Part shown: piece after piece, positions 20,992 through 32,330 of the stretch
How the letters are laid out: the number at the start of each line of letters is the position of its first letter
How positions within the stretch are numbered: the stretch's first letter is position 1
Assembly (NCBI GenBank): GCA_948144175.1
Contig: CANXME010002181.1
Span: 2,170,001 to 2,234,000, forward strand
Length of the DNA stretch: 64,000 nt
Reading direction: 5' to 3'
DNA from: Closterium sp. NIES-65
Lineage: Eukaryota > Streptophyta > Zygnematophyceae > Desmidiales > Closteriaceae
Program-made: the position numbers and the translations under genes
The notes under the pieces: model-generated
The model's database searches: none
Seen by the model: only the letters and a program-made list of their open reading frames with translations
Told to the model about the DNA's origin: nothing

Positions 20992-22562
20992 GTCACTACC
21001 CCCTGCCTTCCCCTTTCTCCTCCCCATAACCTGTTTTCCCCCCTTCTCCCCTTTCCCTCTCCAGCTCCGCACCTTTTTCTCCACCACGGACGAACACACT
21101 CACGTCTCTACGACACTGTCTCGACATCCCTTCCACCCCCCAGCCTTCTCATCCACGCACTGCTCCCCTCCTTTTCCCCCCTTAGCTCCGCACTTACAGG
21201 TTTCATGCCCCTACAGAACTGTCTCACTGTCTCCCACATCCCTCTCATAAGCGGCTGCTTCTTTTCCTCTCCCCCCCTCCCCTTCACTACCCCTCCCCGC
21301 TCCCTACCTGCTCCTCCCACGCCAACGTCTGCCCTACGGATGGATTCCTGCCCCTACAGCGGTGCTACACTGCTCACCGACGCGCTGTCCCTTCCTCTCT
21401 TCTTCCCACCTCCCTCAACCCTTTCCCCGCCTTACCACCAGCTCTGCACCGCACCTGCTTCTCCTGCATTGAGTTCTGCGCTTCCTTAACAGGTTCCCGC
21501 ACTGTTCTCGTGGAACCTGAGGGCTGCCTTCTCCCTTCCCCCCTCCCCCCTTGCCCTCCACGCCACCCCACTTACCACCAGCTCGCATTTCGCTTTTGTC
21601 ACCTACACAGGCTTCTGGCCAACGGACGGACTCCCACCCGCACAGGTCTGTCTCCCACATCCCCTCATAAGCCCCTGTGCTGTTTACTCTTTCCGCCAAA
21701 GTTCCCAAACTCCCCCCTAGCCCCCGCAGCTCCACACCTGCTTCCCTCACACCCATTTGTGCTCCACCGACTCTCTCGCTCCCCCCCTCCCCCTCTTGGC
21801 GCGGGCGCACTGTGCAACCAAACCAGGCAGAGACTGCGGAGGTGCGTGAGAGGCTGCATGCAAAGCTGGGCTGCTGGGTGCTCCGTGGGGGTGGTTGTGG
21901 AGGGACGAGCAGAGGGAGGAGGAGGGGCGGTCTATGTGTGTGTGGGGGGTAGTGGTCTGCTTGATTCTTGTGGGTTACTGGTGGGTCACGGTGTGGTGAG
22001 GTTGGGCGGGGCTGCTGGGTGCCTCACGGACAGCAAAGGGAGAAGGAGGGGCGTGGTGGGTGAGGTGCGTGTGAGTTACACGTGCTGCAACGGCAGGTCA
22101 CTGGTGTGGCTGCACGCAAGGCTGGGGGAGAGGGGGGGAATGCTGGGTGGCGTGTACCTAGAGCAGAGGTTCTTGCTGGGTGCTTTTCCTTATGACGAGC
22201 AGAGGGAGGGGGAATCGCGTGTGTGGTGAGAGGGGTGTAAGCCACTCGTGCATCGCTAGCAGGTCACTTCTGTAGCTGCATGTGAGGCTGGGAGGAGCTG
22301 GGTGCCGTGTGGCCGTGTTATTCCTCGGGGAGGAGCAGAGGAAGGCGGAGGTGGGTGGTGGGAAGGGCATGGGCTAGTTATGGTTCACCAGCATGTCGCT
22401 AGTAATGAGGCTGCAGGCTGCTGCTGACTTCTTTCCTTCTCAAGAACGGGCACCTGCAGAAGAAGGTGCATAATATGGGGTACGTAAGCAGGTCAGTCTC
22501 AGGTGAGTCTCGAGTCCCTGTGTCTGATTTCCCTGCGCCTGAATGTTATGTTCCTGAAATTC
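20992..22562. repeat. Degenerate repeats and strand-biased sequence, no gene recognised
   Basis: 21000-21780 is C/T-rich and built from decayed units of roughly 130-150 bp containing CCCCTACAG..CTGTCTC and CCCACATCCC(C/T)CATAAGC. 21858-22380 is G-rich, with about four decayed units around GCTGGGTGCT and ACGAGCAGAGGGAGG. Open frames across this stretch follow the base composition and are not called. Confidence 0.45.
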
Positions 22563-22609
22563 TATGTGCCTAGATTCCCTATTGCAGTGCTAGGGAATCT
22601 AGGCACATA
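22563..22609. repeat. Perfect 19-bp hairpin with 9-base loop
   Basis: TATGTGCCTAGATTCCCTA (22563-22581) is followed after TTGCAGTGC by its exact reverse complement (22591-22609). The pairing stops at both edges. It lies in otherwise unremarkable sequence between a G-rich and a C/T-rich block. No transcript or MITE context is evident. Confidence 0.85.
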
Positions 22610-24128
22610 AAATTGGATATGGAGACGTTGAAGGGGAATGAGACGCCTGTCGTGCTACCACTTCCATTGGCACCCCAATGCCTTTTGTGTCCACCCTTTC
22701 AATGTGGTGAAGGACAGTCTCTTGATCTCGTCACCCCGTTTCACCGTGAACCCATCACACCATCACCCATTACTCCATTACCCCATCGCCCCATCATCCC
22801 ACCTTCCCTCTACCATGTCCGAGCATTGGCCCTCACAGGTGTTGAACAGCTTTCCCAGCTTATTGCCTGCCCTGCCCCCACCTGTGCCCATCTCCTTTTG
22901 CTTCTTCGAGGCAGGAGCTATGGACTAAAAGGCAAGGAATCCATGTGCTTGCAGTTCATGTTCTCTCTCTCCCCCTATTCCTAAACTCACTCCCCGCCTT
23001 CCCCACCTCTTCCACCGCGTCACTGCGGGTCGCTACAGCCTGCATCTCTCGCCACTCATCCTTGTTTGCCCATGCTCGTTCTCTCTCCCTGCCATGCATC
23101 ACCCCACCCACTCCACTCCCACCAACCCACTTCTTTCCAACTCTCCCAGCCCATTATGGCACATGCTACAGCGTGCACCTTCCCCCGCCCTACCTCGCTT
23201 TCCCTCCCTCATTGCTTTGCTCATTGCGTTTTCCTCCCTCCTCCCACCCACCCCACCACCCCGCCTACAGCCCCCCAGCTCTTCCAGCACATCATGGTTC
23301 GGCGCTTACACTCTCCACCCTACCTTTCTCTCTCTCTTGGTGATAGGCCGTTTTTCCTCCAGTGTGCTCTGCCTCTTCTCATCCTTCATCCTCCTCGCCC
23401 TTCCCTGTGCTGCCCTGCACTCTCTGCCTGCCCTACCTTGCCTTTCATCTCACTCCTAACTCTTGGTGGTTTCTCCATCACAGTGCTCTGCCTCTTCTCA
23501 GCCATCCATGCCTTCTACGACAGCGAGAAAATGCCATCAGTATCAAGGTCTCACCACTTGGGGATACGAGCTCGAGTGGATGCTGTGGAACAGTACTCTG
23601 CTGCTGCTCAAGAATGGCGGCACATTCGCTTCAGTCATACAGTGCCTATGGATGTCTAGAGCATGTCATCCTTGGGCATGATACCAAATTAAATAAATCG
23701 ATAATTAAATTGTGTGTCTTGTTCGAAGGTGGTCCCACCGTGCACCTCCTGTCCAAAGAGCTACCTTGGGCCTTATACGGAGACCACCAGCACATCACCA
23801 TCATGATTGCCTAATATAATGATTTTGAAACAAATATACATGCATGTTACACAAGCTTTCAGCAATGCCTATGGCCAGGCAGATACCATATGGGGCACTT
23901 ATGCTGCCTTCATTCACTGCGAATACCGTAGATGTCAGCTGCACTACACAATACACCATGCGAAGTATTACCCCGCACAAAAAGAATCAGTTGGCTTTGT
24001 CTCAGCCCGAGATAATCAAATCAAGCTTTGAACAGTTTGGTTGGCATGGCAGATGCCAGCGTTGTGAGTGTGGGAGGGCAGGGGGGGCTGATCAGACAAA
24101 GTGATGTGCCAAAGCAACCCAGCTCACC
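22610..24128. other. Pyrimidine-rich stretch, no gene recognised
   Basis: 22640-23470 is C/T-rich, with long but low-complexity Pro/Ser/Leu open frames. 23500-24050 has balanced composition and short open frames (for example 23463-23681) without a recognisable motif. It may be intron and exon scraps of an unidentified host gene. Confidence 0.35.
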
Positions 24129-24407
24129 AAAGAAGAAGAAGAAGAAGAAGAAGAAGAAGAAGAAGAAGAAGAAGAAGAAGAAGAAGAAGAAGAAGAAGAA
24201 GAAGAAGAAGAAGAAGAAGAAGAAGAAGAAGAAGAAGAAGAAGAAGAAGAAGAAGAAGAAGAAGAAGAAGAAGAAGAAGAAGAAGAAGAAGAAGAAGAAG
24301 GAGGAGGAGGAGGAGGGGGAGGAGGAGGAGGAGGAGGAGGAGGAGGAGGAGGAGGAGGAGGAGGAGGAGGAGGAGGAGGAGGAGGAGGAGGAGGAGGAGG
24401 AGGAGAA

Positions 24408-24438
<31 letters not shown>

Positions 24439-24554
24439 AAGAAGAAGAAGAAGAAGAAGAAGAAGAAGAAGAAGAAGAAGAAGAAGAAGAAGAAGAAGAA
24501 GAAGAAGAAGAAGAAGAAGAAGAAGAAGAAGAAGAAGAAGAAGAAGAAGAAGAG
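24129..24554. repeat. GAA/GAG compound microsatellite (polypurine, about 425 bp)
   Basis: About 57 AAG units, then about 35 GAG units with one GGG interruption, one AATAAG break near 24406, then about 48 AAG units. The whole block is purine on the plus strand. The very long Lys/Arg/Glu and Phe/Leu/Ser open frames across it are artefacts of a stop-free triplet repeat. Confidence 0.95.
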
Positions 24555-26290
24555 CGCCAGGTGCAGCTGGGTGCTCATGTAGCAGCAGAGAGGCCGTCGA
24601 AGGTGCCTGCTGGGACAGGAGTGGTTCGACCACCAGAGCTGGCGAGAGGTCGGCCCAAGGCGCAGCGGACGGAGTTACGTGCTGCAGCAGGTGGGGCTGC
24701 AGTGCGGGCGAGCAGGGTCGATACAAGGCGAGGCGTGTAGGCAATGTCGACATCTGAGCGTGCTGCACAGGGAGGGCGGAAGGCACATGGGGGAAAGGAA
24801 ACGGGGCAAACGCATCCTTGGCTGATGGATGAAGGGGCGCGAACCAGATGACGTTGCTGCTTCGCATGCTGGTGCCCCTCCGTGTGCAGCGGGAGGGAAC
24901 GTGGCTAGCCCTGAAAGGAAAAGATGCTTCCCTTCCCTCACATAACGCCATGCCACGATCGAGAATAGGGTGCGTCGTCATCTCCGTGCTCTGCTCGCCT
25001 CTCTAACATCCGTACTCTCGTAGGTTCACCCCCTCTTCTCTTTACGTGTTCACCCCATCCCCTGCATGTCCTGCAGACGTCTTCCTCCTCGGCTCCACCG
25101 TCCTCTTTGTCCCCTCCACCCCTACCGACGTTTCTCTCATCCTTTCCTCCTTCATTTTCCCCCACCCCACCTTTCCTTCCGTCGCGTTCCCATTGCCATT
25201 CTTGCTTCTCAGCCCTGCTCGCCAACTGCTCTTCCCCCTCCTTTCCCTTTTCATTCTGCCTTCTCTATCTTGCCCTCTCTGTCCCCTGTCCCTTCCCACC
25301 ATCAGTCTCCCCAACATGTGTTACAGCAGCGCCGCAAGGCAAGCCCTTTCCTCCCACCCGTCCTTCCTCTCCCATCCATCCGCTCCCCCTGTCCTCTCCC
25401 ATCCATCCCCTCCCCTTTTCCCCTCCCATCCATGCCTCCCCCTCCCATCCATCTCCTCCTCCCCCCTTTCCTCATCCATCCATCTCCCCCCCCTCCTCTC
25501 CTGCCCCTCTTGTCTGCCTTTCCTCCCCTCGCCTTCTCCACCGTTCGTAGCTTTACCTGAGACCAGAAATTTATTCAATTGTATTCTCTCTCCTCTTTCC
25601 CTTCCCCTTGGCCCCCCCCACACCTTTCCCGACTCTTTCTTTCCTTCCTCGTTCACTCTCTCCCATCCCCACATGTCTTCCCCTACCGTTCCCAAAATCC
25701 GATCCTGCTTCATATCCCTTTTCGCCTTCTGCATTGTCGGACCTCATTTCCCCCCTACTATCTACCTTTCTTCTTTCCCTCCTCTCTCCCCTGGCCTGCC
25801 CACAATAGTTTCTGCCGCCTCTCCGCAGTAAGAGCATCAGCCACGGCGACATGGATTGTGGGGATCTGTGGTAGCCGTCAAAGAGCCACACCGACATACG
25901 CTCATGTACTGCGCGACGCCAGCGCTTCCTTACCCTTCCTCTTTTCCTCTCCCTCTCCGCGTTACACTTCCGTCTTGCCATGCCGGTGCTTATCTGCGGT
26001 GGTGTGGCAGATGGCATGGCGATCTGGTCTGAAGCCAAATCATCCTCAACAGCACAAGCAATCGAATCATCATGTGTTAACATCAATGCCTGCAAGTTCT
26101 TTCCTCTCTCCGACCCTCCGCTTGCACCTCCTCCACCTGTCCCTCCCCTCCCCTCTTGCCCCCTCCTCCTCCCTCCGCCTGCAACCTTTTCACAAAGATT
26201 GAGATTCAGTGGCTGACGTGGCAGCTACAGGGCCTTCCACGTGGCGCCAATGGGAAATATTGGCGGCACGGAGTGCTGGAGAGTGGGTGA
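24555..26290. other. Pyrimidine-rich stretch, no gene recognised
   Basis: 24555-25040 is mixed. 25040-25810 is strongly C/T-rich with TCCCATCCATCC tandem units near 25366-25480. 25810-26290 is mixed. The open frames are low-complexity Pro/Ser/Leu. 26291-26298 is the left target duplication of the next element. Confidence 0.35.
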
Positions 26291-26298
26291 CGTGGCGG

Positions 26299-26604
26299 TA
26301 AGGTTGAGCAAAGGGCGAACGCGAACATGTTCGCCCTTGCACGAACATGGCCGCTCGGCGAACTGAACACTGTTCGATTCGCCGAACGACTTCCCCAAAA
26401 AAGGGTGTTCGCCGTTCGCCTATGAAGGCGTGTTCGGGCGAACCTCGAACACATTCGTGTTCAACACGGGGCGTTCTGAAGCAGCGCCACGAACATGAAC
26501 ACGTTCGGGCGAACCTCGAACACGTTCGGGCGAACAATTTTTGCTAAAAAACAAAACTTGTTCGGTTCGCCTCGAACAGGTGTTCGTTTCTTTGCTCATC
26601 CCTA
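26299..26604. mobile_element. Short hAT-type MITE (306 bp) with GTTCG repeats
   Basis: The left end is TAAGGTTGAGCAAAG and the right end, read as complement, is TAGGGATGAGCAAAG. A perfect 8-bp duplication CGTGGCGG lies at 26291-26298 and 26605-26612. The body is packed with GAAC.TGTTCG and TTCGGGCGAACCTCGAAC motifs in both orientations. The end resembles the element at 3881-5649 (TAGAGATGAGCAT), so both belong to the TAGGGATGAGCA-ended hAT group. No coding capacity. Confidence 0.82.
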
Positions 26605-26612
26605 CGTGGCGG

Positions 26613-29600
26613 TTGCCAGCGATGTCAAGAGTGCAATGGGGCGCAGCGCTCCCATCGTCCTGGGACAGGAGCAGCAGGCGAGGGCGGCGTGGGAGAAGCA
26701 GGTGAGAGCAGGGCGTGAAGGGCGGGAGGAGCAGATGTGTATGCAATGAAAGGTTTGTTTGCCTCACATATGAGAGATGTGAATGTTGTCAAGGAAGCAC
26801 ACGTGGCCGAGGTAGTAGGAGAGGGACATGGGACGAGTCCAAAAGGCGAGCTATGGGAAAGCGTATGAAAATGCGACTTGATTGCAGAACCAAAGTGTAG
26901 AGTGTGTGCTAGCAGAGCTGCTGTGGTGCCTTGAAAAAGTCCACTCAATGTCGTGCAGCCGTGCTATCCGCTTTGACCATCGGTTTTTGCCAGCTTCCTC
27001 AGCAATGTCAGTTCCTTTGCTGCTGTGCTGCCTTGCACTCGTGGGAATTCCTACGAGTTCCTCTGCTCGCTGCTGCACTGCCTTGCCTCCAAAGCCGCCA
27101 CCATCGCCGCTACCACTTCTTCTCCTGCCCGCGCCCACACGCCGACCCACACGCATGCCCCCACCCACACCCACGCCCACGCACATGGACCTGCCCACAC
27201 CCACACGCCAACCCTGGGAGAAGGCCGGGCGGGAGGAGGCAAGGAAGGAGGGCTGGGTATTGAGGGGGAGAAGGGAGGAGAGAGGAGAGAGAAGGGTGGA
27301 GTCGGGGGAAAAATAATAGAGAAGGCAAGTACTCGGTCCAGGAGTGATTGTGCTGTTTGAGCAATTTCCTGTCGACGGTGGGGGTGGTGAGGGAGTGTGA
27401 GGGGTGCGGAACGAGAGAGAGCGGTGAGGAGGAGTTTCTCTGTCTCTCACTCCCCATGCCCTCCTCCTACCACGCGTCCCCTGCACCTCACTCCACCACT
27501 GCTGGATCTGCAGCTCTTGCTGCTCCTGTTGGCTCTACTGCTAGTGCACGCAGCAGCAGAGGTGCCAGAGGCGATCATACCTATCCTGGTGCTGTTAGCA
27601 CTGGCCATGCTCCTGCTGCCTCTCTCACTCACCATCCGCTCTCTGTAGCAAAATCTATTCCGGGTACAACCTGCTTCCAGTCCCTTGCATCTGATTGCTA
27701 TCCATTTGCTTTCTCATTCGCACCATGTACCATCCGTTCCGTTTCGCTTTCGTACGTTCTCTCGGGCATGCACCCAGCATCACCACTCTGCACTGTGCCA
27801 CACCTCCCGAGCCTTTCTGCGCCTTCCTCGCATCCTTATCCTCCACCTCAACCGATTCCAAACCACCTTCCACCGCACTTCTTCTTTTGAGAAACCCACT
27901 TTGTCCTGGAGAGTCCAGTGCCTCCCTTGACAACCCCCAACGCAGCACCCGCTCCCCACCGCCTCTCTTGTGTGATGTGAACCACCTCACCATGCAGTGC
28001 CCTTCCCTGGCCAGCCATCTTCTGAGATTGCTCAACACACACATGTTCTGTGTCCACAACAAACTGCCCTTCCCGCTGCTCCTCCCTCTGCTCCATCTAG
28101 CGGCATCTCATGCTACAAGCGGACCAGCCTCCGCCCGTTCCCCCGTGTCTGCTCTTTTGTCTGATGCTGGCGCTTCGTCCTTCAATCTTGCTGGCAAAGG
28201 CTGCAGCCAGGCACATGGTATGTAGGGAGGTGGTGTCTAAGGAGGTGCTATCTGAGGGGGTGGTTTTTGGGCTCAAGTGGGGGAGCCGGCTGATAATATG
28301 TATGAGGGAGGTGGGTGGAGATGTGGAGGGAATGGAAATTGGGGAGATGGTGGAGGGGCAGGTGGTTGAGATGGTGGAGGGGCGGGTGGTTGAGAGGGTG
28401 GAGGGGCAGGTGGTTGAGAGGGTGGAGGTGCGGTTAGTTGAGAGGAGAAATTGGAAAGTGAGGGGAAGGAGGAAGATCAGGAGGAGGTGCGAGGGGGGAA
28501 GGTCGGGGGTAGGGAGTGTGAACAGGAGGATGAAGAGGTGAAAGAGGATTGACCGGAGTCGCTGAAAGGAGCAGCTGGTGTGATTGGGGAGGGTGCGGGC
28601 GATGCAGCGGATGAGAGCAAACTGAGGAAGAGCAGTAGTGGAGTGGGTGGCAATGTTGGCGTGGAGGGAAAGGAGGCGAGCAGCGCGCGGTCTGAGTGCA
28701 GGAAGAACATGGCTGAGGTGAAGATTCGAGATCGCAGTATCTCTTGATGTGTGTGAGTTATCACGTAGTCTTGGTCGAATTCGTGAATAATCTTTCCCAG
28801 AAATTGTCTTGCGCCCTTTTATGCTGCTATATCATGCATTGACTCTCTATTTTTACTTCTCTATTCTGCTGCCAACTATGATGTTCATCACATCAGGTCT
28901 CTTTTGCGCAGCAGCAATGCACGAGTTTGTTTCTCAAGGCAAATAGGTGAGCTTATTTTATTGCTCAGGCTTGGCAAGGAAGTGTGTTGGCATATAAAAC
29001 GATTTCTTCTATAGAATTAAAGTATAATTCATGTAACATGCTCCCACTCCTCTTTCCCTCTACCCCTCTTTCGCCATGCTCTGGCAGCTTTCGTTTGGCA
29101 TTTTCCTACTTAATTCTTTCACACAGCAGCACGGCAGTATGGCGGCAGCATACCATTGTCCCATTTCCATCTTTAAGTTCATACGCCGTCGCTCCCACCC
29201 TCTCCTAGTGTCTCCACGTCACCACAACCACTTGGCAGCTCCCTATTTGCTCTGTGGTCCGTGGTGCGACACGTGGGGACCTCTGTGGCACATGGACATT
29301 GCATTGCTGGTGTGGCAGATGACAGCCTATCACCGCCTGGTTGGACGCAGCTCGATGATGGCGCTGTGATCGGAAGCATTAGTTGCTCTGAGAATGTTGC
29401 CTGCACCACTCCATCATTCCATGCTATTCTTGCCTGCAGTCCTGACAACCCCCTCCATACACACTTAACTACATTCTTCTCATCAAACATAACTTTTCTC
29501 CCTTCAAATGCGCAAGTATCAAAGGCTTTTGTCTTAGCTTCTCAATCCCAGAAGGAAGCTTACATACTGTACATGACGTGCTCTTCTACGTACTAATGGA

Positions 29601-29644
29601 TGCATGATCATACGGTATGCAAAATTGTGTAATATTTCAAATAG
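26613..29644. other. No gene recognised; minisatellite and biased sequence
   Basis: A frame at 27006 begins like a signal peptide (MSVPLLLCCLALVGIP) but turns at once into Pro-rich low complexity driven by CCCACAC repeats (27123-27207), so it is not called. 27210-27310 and 28300-28560 are purine-rich. 29030-29600 has balanced composition but no recognised protein. Confidence 0.35.
28341..28445. repeat. 24-bp minisatellite, about four copies
   Basis: The unit is approximately GTGGAGGGGCAGGTGGTTGA followed by GATG or GAGG, with single-base variation between copies. It lies within a G/A-rich block. Confidence 0.7.
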
Positions 29645-31859
29645 ATCAACGTAGCCCACTCATGCACCGCCACTGCAGCCTTGTGCGCAGCTTCTCCCGT
29701 CTGTGCTCTGCTTTGCCGCCTGCGCGCTACTCTCACCTGCGCTGCACTCATGGCGACTCTCAATGTCCTCGCTTTCGATCCTGACGGTCGCCCGATAGAG
29801 TTTGCCACTTGGCTCGACGACCTGCAACTGTTTCTTATGAATGATGCCAAAGACGGAGTTTCACTATTCGATCACGCGTCTGGCACTTCCGTTGCTCCTG
29901 CTAACACTACTACCGCTCTTGACCACTCACAGTGGCAGACTCGTGATGCTTCTGCGCGCCTCGCTATTCGCAACCATCTGCCGATCACTAAGCGCGTGCA
30001 CTTTAGTCAGCACAAGACTGCTAAGGCACTGTATGAGGCTGTAGTTGCCCGCTAGTCTTCCCCAGCCACTGCAGCCCTAGGTCGTCGTATGCTACCCTAC
30101 CTGTTCCCCGACCTGTCCTCGTTTACCACCGCTGAGGACCTCATCTCTCACATGCGTGCTAGTGACGTTCGCTTTCGTGCCGCCCTTTCAGACGAGTACC
30201 TCGCCGAGAATCACCCTCCTCGTCACCTGCCTCTCTGACACTCTTTGCTCAGTCAGGGACCACTTTCTCGCCCTAGACCCTATCACTCTCACTGTCGCCG
30301 ACTTCGAGAAGCACCTCCTAGCAGCCGAAAAGAACATTCTCGCTGTATGTGTTGCTCGTGGCACTCCTCGCACTCCCCTCTTTGAGGGGTGCTCCCTTTC
30401 CCCTCTTGCCCCCTCCTACGCCTCTGCTGCTGCTGCTCTCGACTACCTTGGTGCTGAGGAGGTCGGGGCTGCTTCCGCTCCTAGTGGGAAGCGCCGCAGC
30501 GCTAGGGGCAACAGGGTTGGCAGGGGAGGTGGAGGTGGCGGTGGAGGGGGCGGTGGTGGAGGCGGCGGGGGAGGTGGAGGTGGTGGAGGTGGTCGTGGGG
30601 GTGGAGGTGGTGGTGGGGGTGGCGGTGGAGGAGGCAGCGGTAGTAGTGGGGGAGGAGGGAGCGGTAGTGGCAGCGGTGGTGGGGGCTGGAGTGGAACCGG
30701 CCTGAAGGGGAGCTCCAGTGGTGGCCACGGACAGCAGCAGCAGCATCAGCAACCGCAGCAGCAGCGTCAGCAGCAGACCCTCTCCCCTTAGCAGCTTTAT
30801 GACTGGTATGCTCAGCGAGGAGCGTCTGGAGGTCCTGTTTGCTGCCCGTATATCATTCGCACAGGCGCCCGCGCTGGTCGGCCATGCGGCGGGTATCACA
30901 CTGAGCACCGCTGCTTCTCTCGGCTTAGCGACGCCTGGCGTGCCAAGTTTCCTGAGGCTACTGAGTTCCCCCCTTGGGCAGACCTGCTTAGGCGTGGTGT
31001 TCCTATCTTTGATCTTGACCATGATGCAATTCTTGCTGCCATGTATGCATTGACTGTTAGTACTGAGGGTGACTGCTACTTGTGTATGCCACCTGACCCA
31101 GGTATAGAGTCTGTAGCCCTAGGTGCTAGTGAGTCTGTTCTCCTTGGTACTGCGTCCGCTCAGGCCTTGCACACCTTTACACTTGACTTTGGTGCTTACC
31201 GCTGTTTCTTTCGCGACAGTACCATAGTCACTCCCCTCCCTGCACCTGTCCCTGTCTCACTGTCTGACCCCTCTAGAGGGGCAGTGCTAGCACGGTCCAC
31301 TACTGTGCTTCCGTGTCCGGCGGTCCCGTCTGGTGAGCTGTCTGGTCTACACCTCCCCTCGTTCTCTACGAACCGAGTGAGCAACGCCGTCCTTCAGGAT
31401 CATTGGGTTGACACCTTTACTTCTGGAGGACAGCGTGTGGCGATCTGCATGTGCTCTCGGACTGGCCGCCACCTGGCCACGTTCACACGTGCGCCTGGTT
31501 CCAGTCTGTACACCCTCACCACCGCGTCGTGCTACACCCCTTGGTCTCCTCAGTTGTACGCGTCCACTCAGGTAGCTACCCAGTGTGAGTGTCGCCGCCT
31601 GTCGCACCAGACTCTCCTTTGGCACCACCGCCTTGGTCACCCCTCCTTGACTCGCCTTCATGGCATGCACTCTCGCTCCCTGGTCTCTGCTCTTCCCAGG
31701 TCTCTGCCCTCCCTCCCTCCCTCGCCTGCGCCGCCCTGCATTCCTTGCGTCGAGGGGCGGCAGCGCGCTGCTCCTCACTCCTCCTCGTTCTGTCGTCGGC
31801 GTCTCCCTCTCTCCCCACAGCAGCTGCGTGAGTGGTACGTTAGCCATCAGGGTCACGCT

Positions 31860-32330
31860 ACTGGAGCTGGGGGCCTGCTGTGGGAGGCGCTGGCATTGGG
31901 AGCACTGGAGCTGATGACTCTGCTACTGGAGGTGTTTCTATTGGAGTTCCTGGACCCGCTGGTCCCGGAGGTGCTCGTACTGGAGGTACTGGAGCTGCTG
32001 GGGCTGGAGGTACTGCTGGACCTCGAGGTGATGCTGTCGACCCTGAGGCTGGAGACCCTGGAGCTGGAGGTGCCGGCTTGGGGGGTGTTGCTGTTGGAGA
32101 CATTGAGGCTAGAGACCCTGGGGCTGGAGGTTCTAGAGCTGTTGGAGGTGCTGGCGCTGGTGGCACTGGAGCTGGAGGTTCTGGAGCTGCTGGAGGTGCT
32201 AGTACTGGAGGTGCTGGCGCTGGAGGTTCTCGAGCTGCTGGGGGTTCTGGCGTTGGAGGTTCTAGATCTGCGGGAGGTGCTGGAGCTACTGGTGCTGGTG
32301 GCACTGCTCAGCCGTGACTGCTCTTCGCTC
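31860..32330 (+). repeat. GGTGCTGGAGCT-type tandem repeats in the old copia linker
   Basis: Imperfect 15- to 18-bp units rich in GGTGCTGGAG, in the same position within the element as the 15-bp repeats at 38100-38340 of the younger copy. Confidence 0.65.

Noticed and set aside
21510-22229. 239-codon open frame on the plus strand
   Set aside because: The composition follows a C-rich then G-rich repeat block. There is no motif, and overlapping frames on both strands are equally open.
24028-24981. Very long Lys-, Arg-, Glu- and Leu-rich open frames
   Set aside because: They come from a GAA/GAG triplet repeat that has no stop in any frame; the flanking residues match no known protein.
26851-27486. 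Pro-rich frames on both strands, one with a signal-like start at 27006
   Set aside because: They dissolve into CCCACAC simple repeats immediately after the hydrophobic stretch, with no supporting splice or domain evidence.
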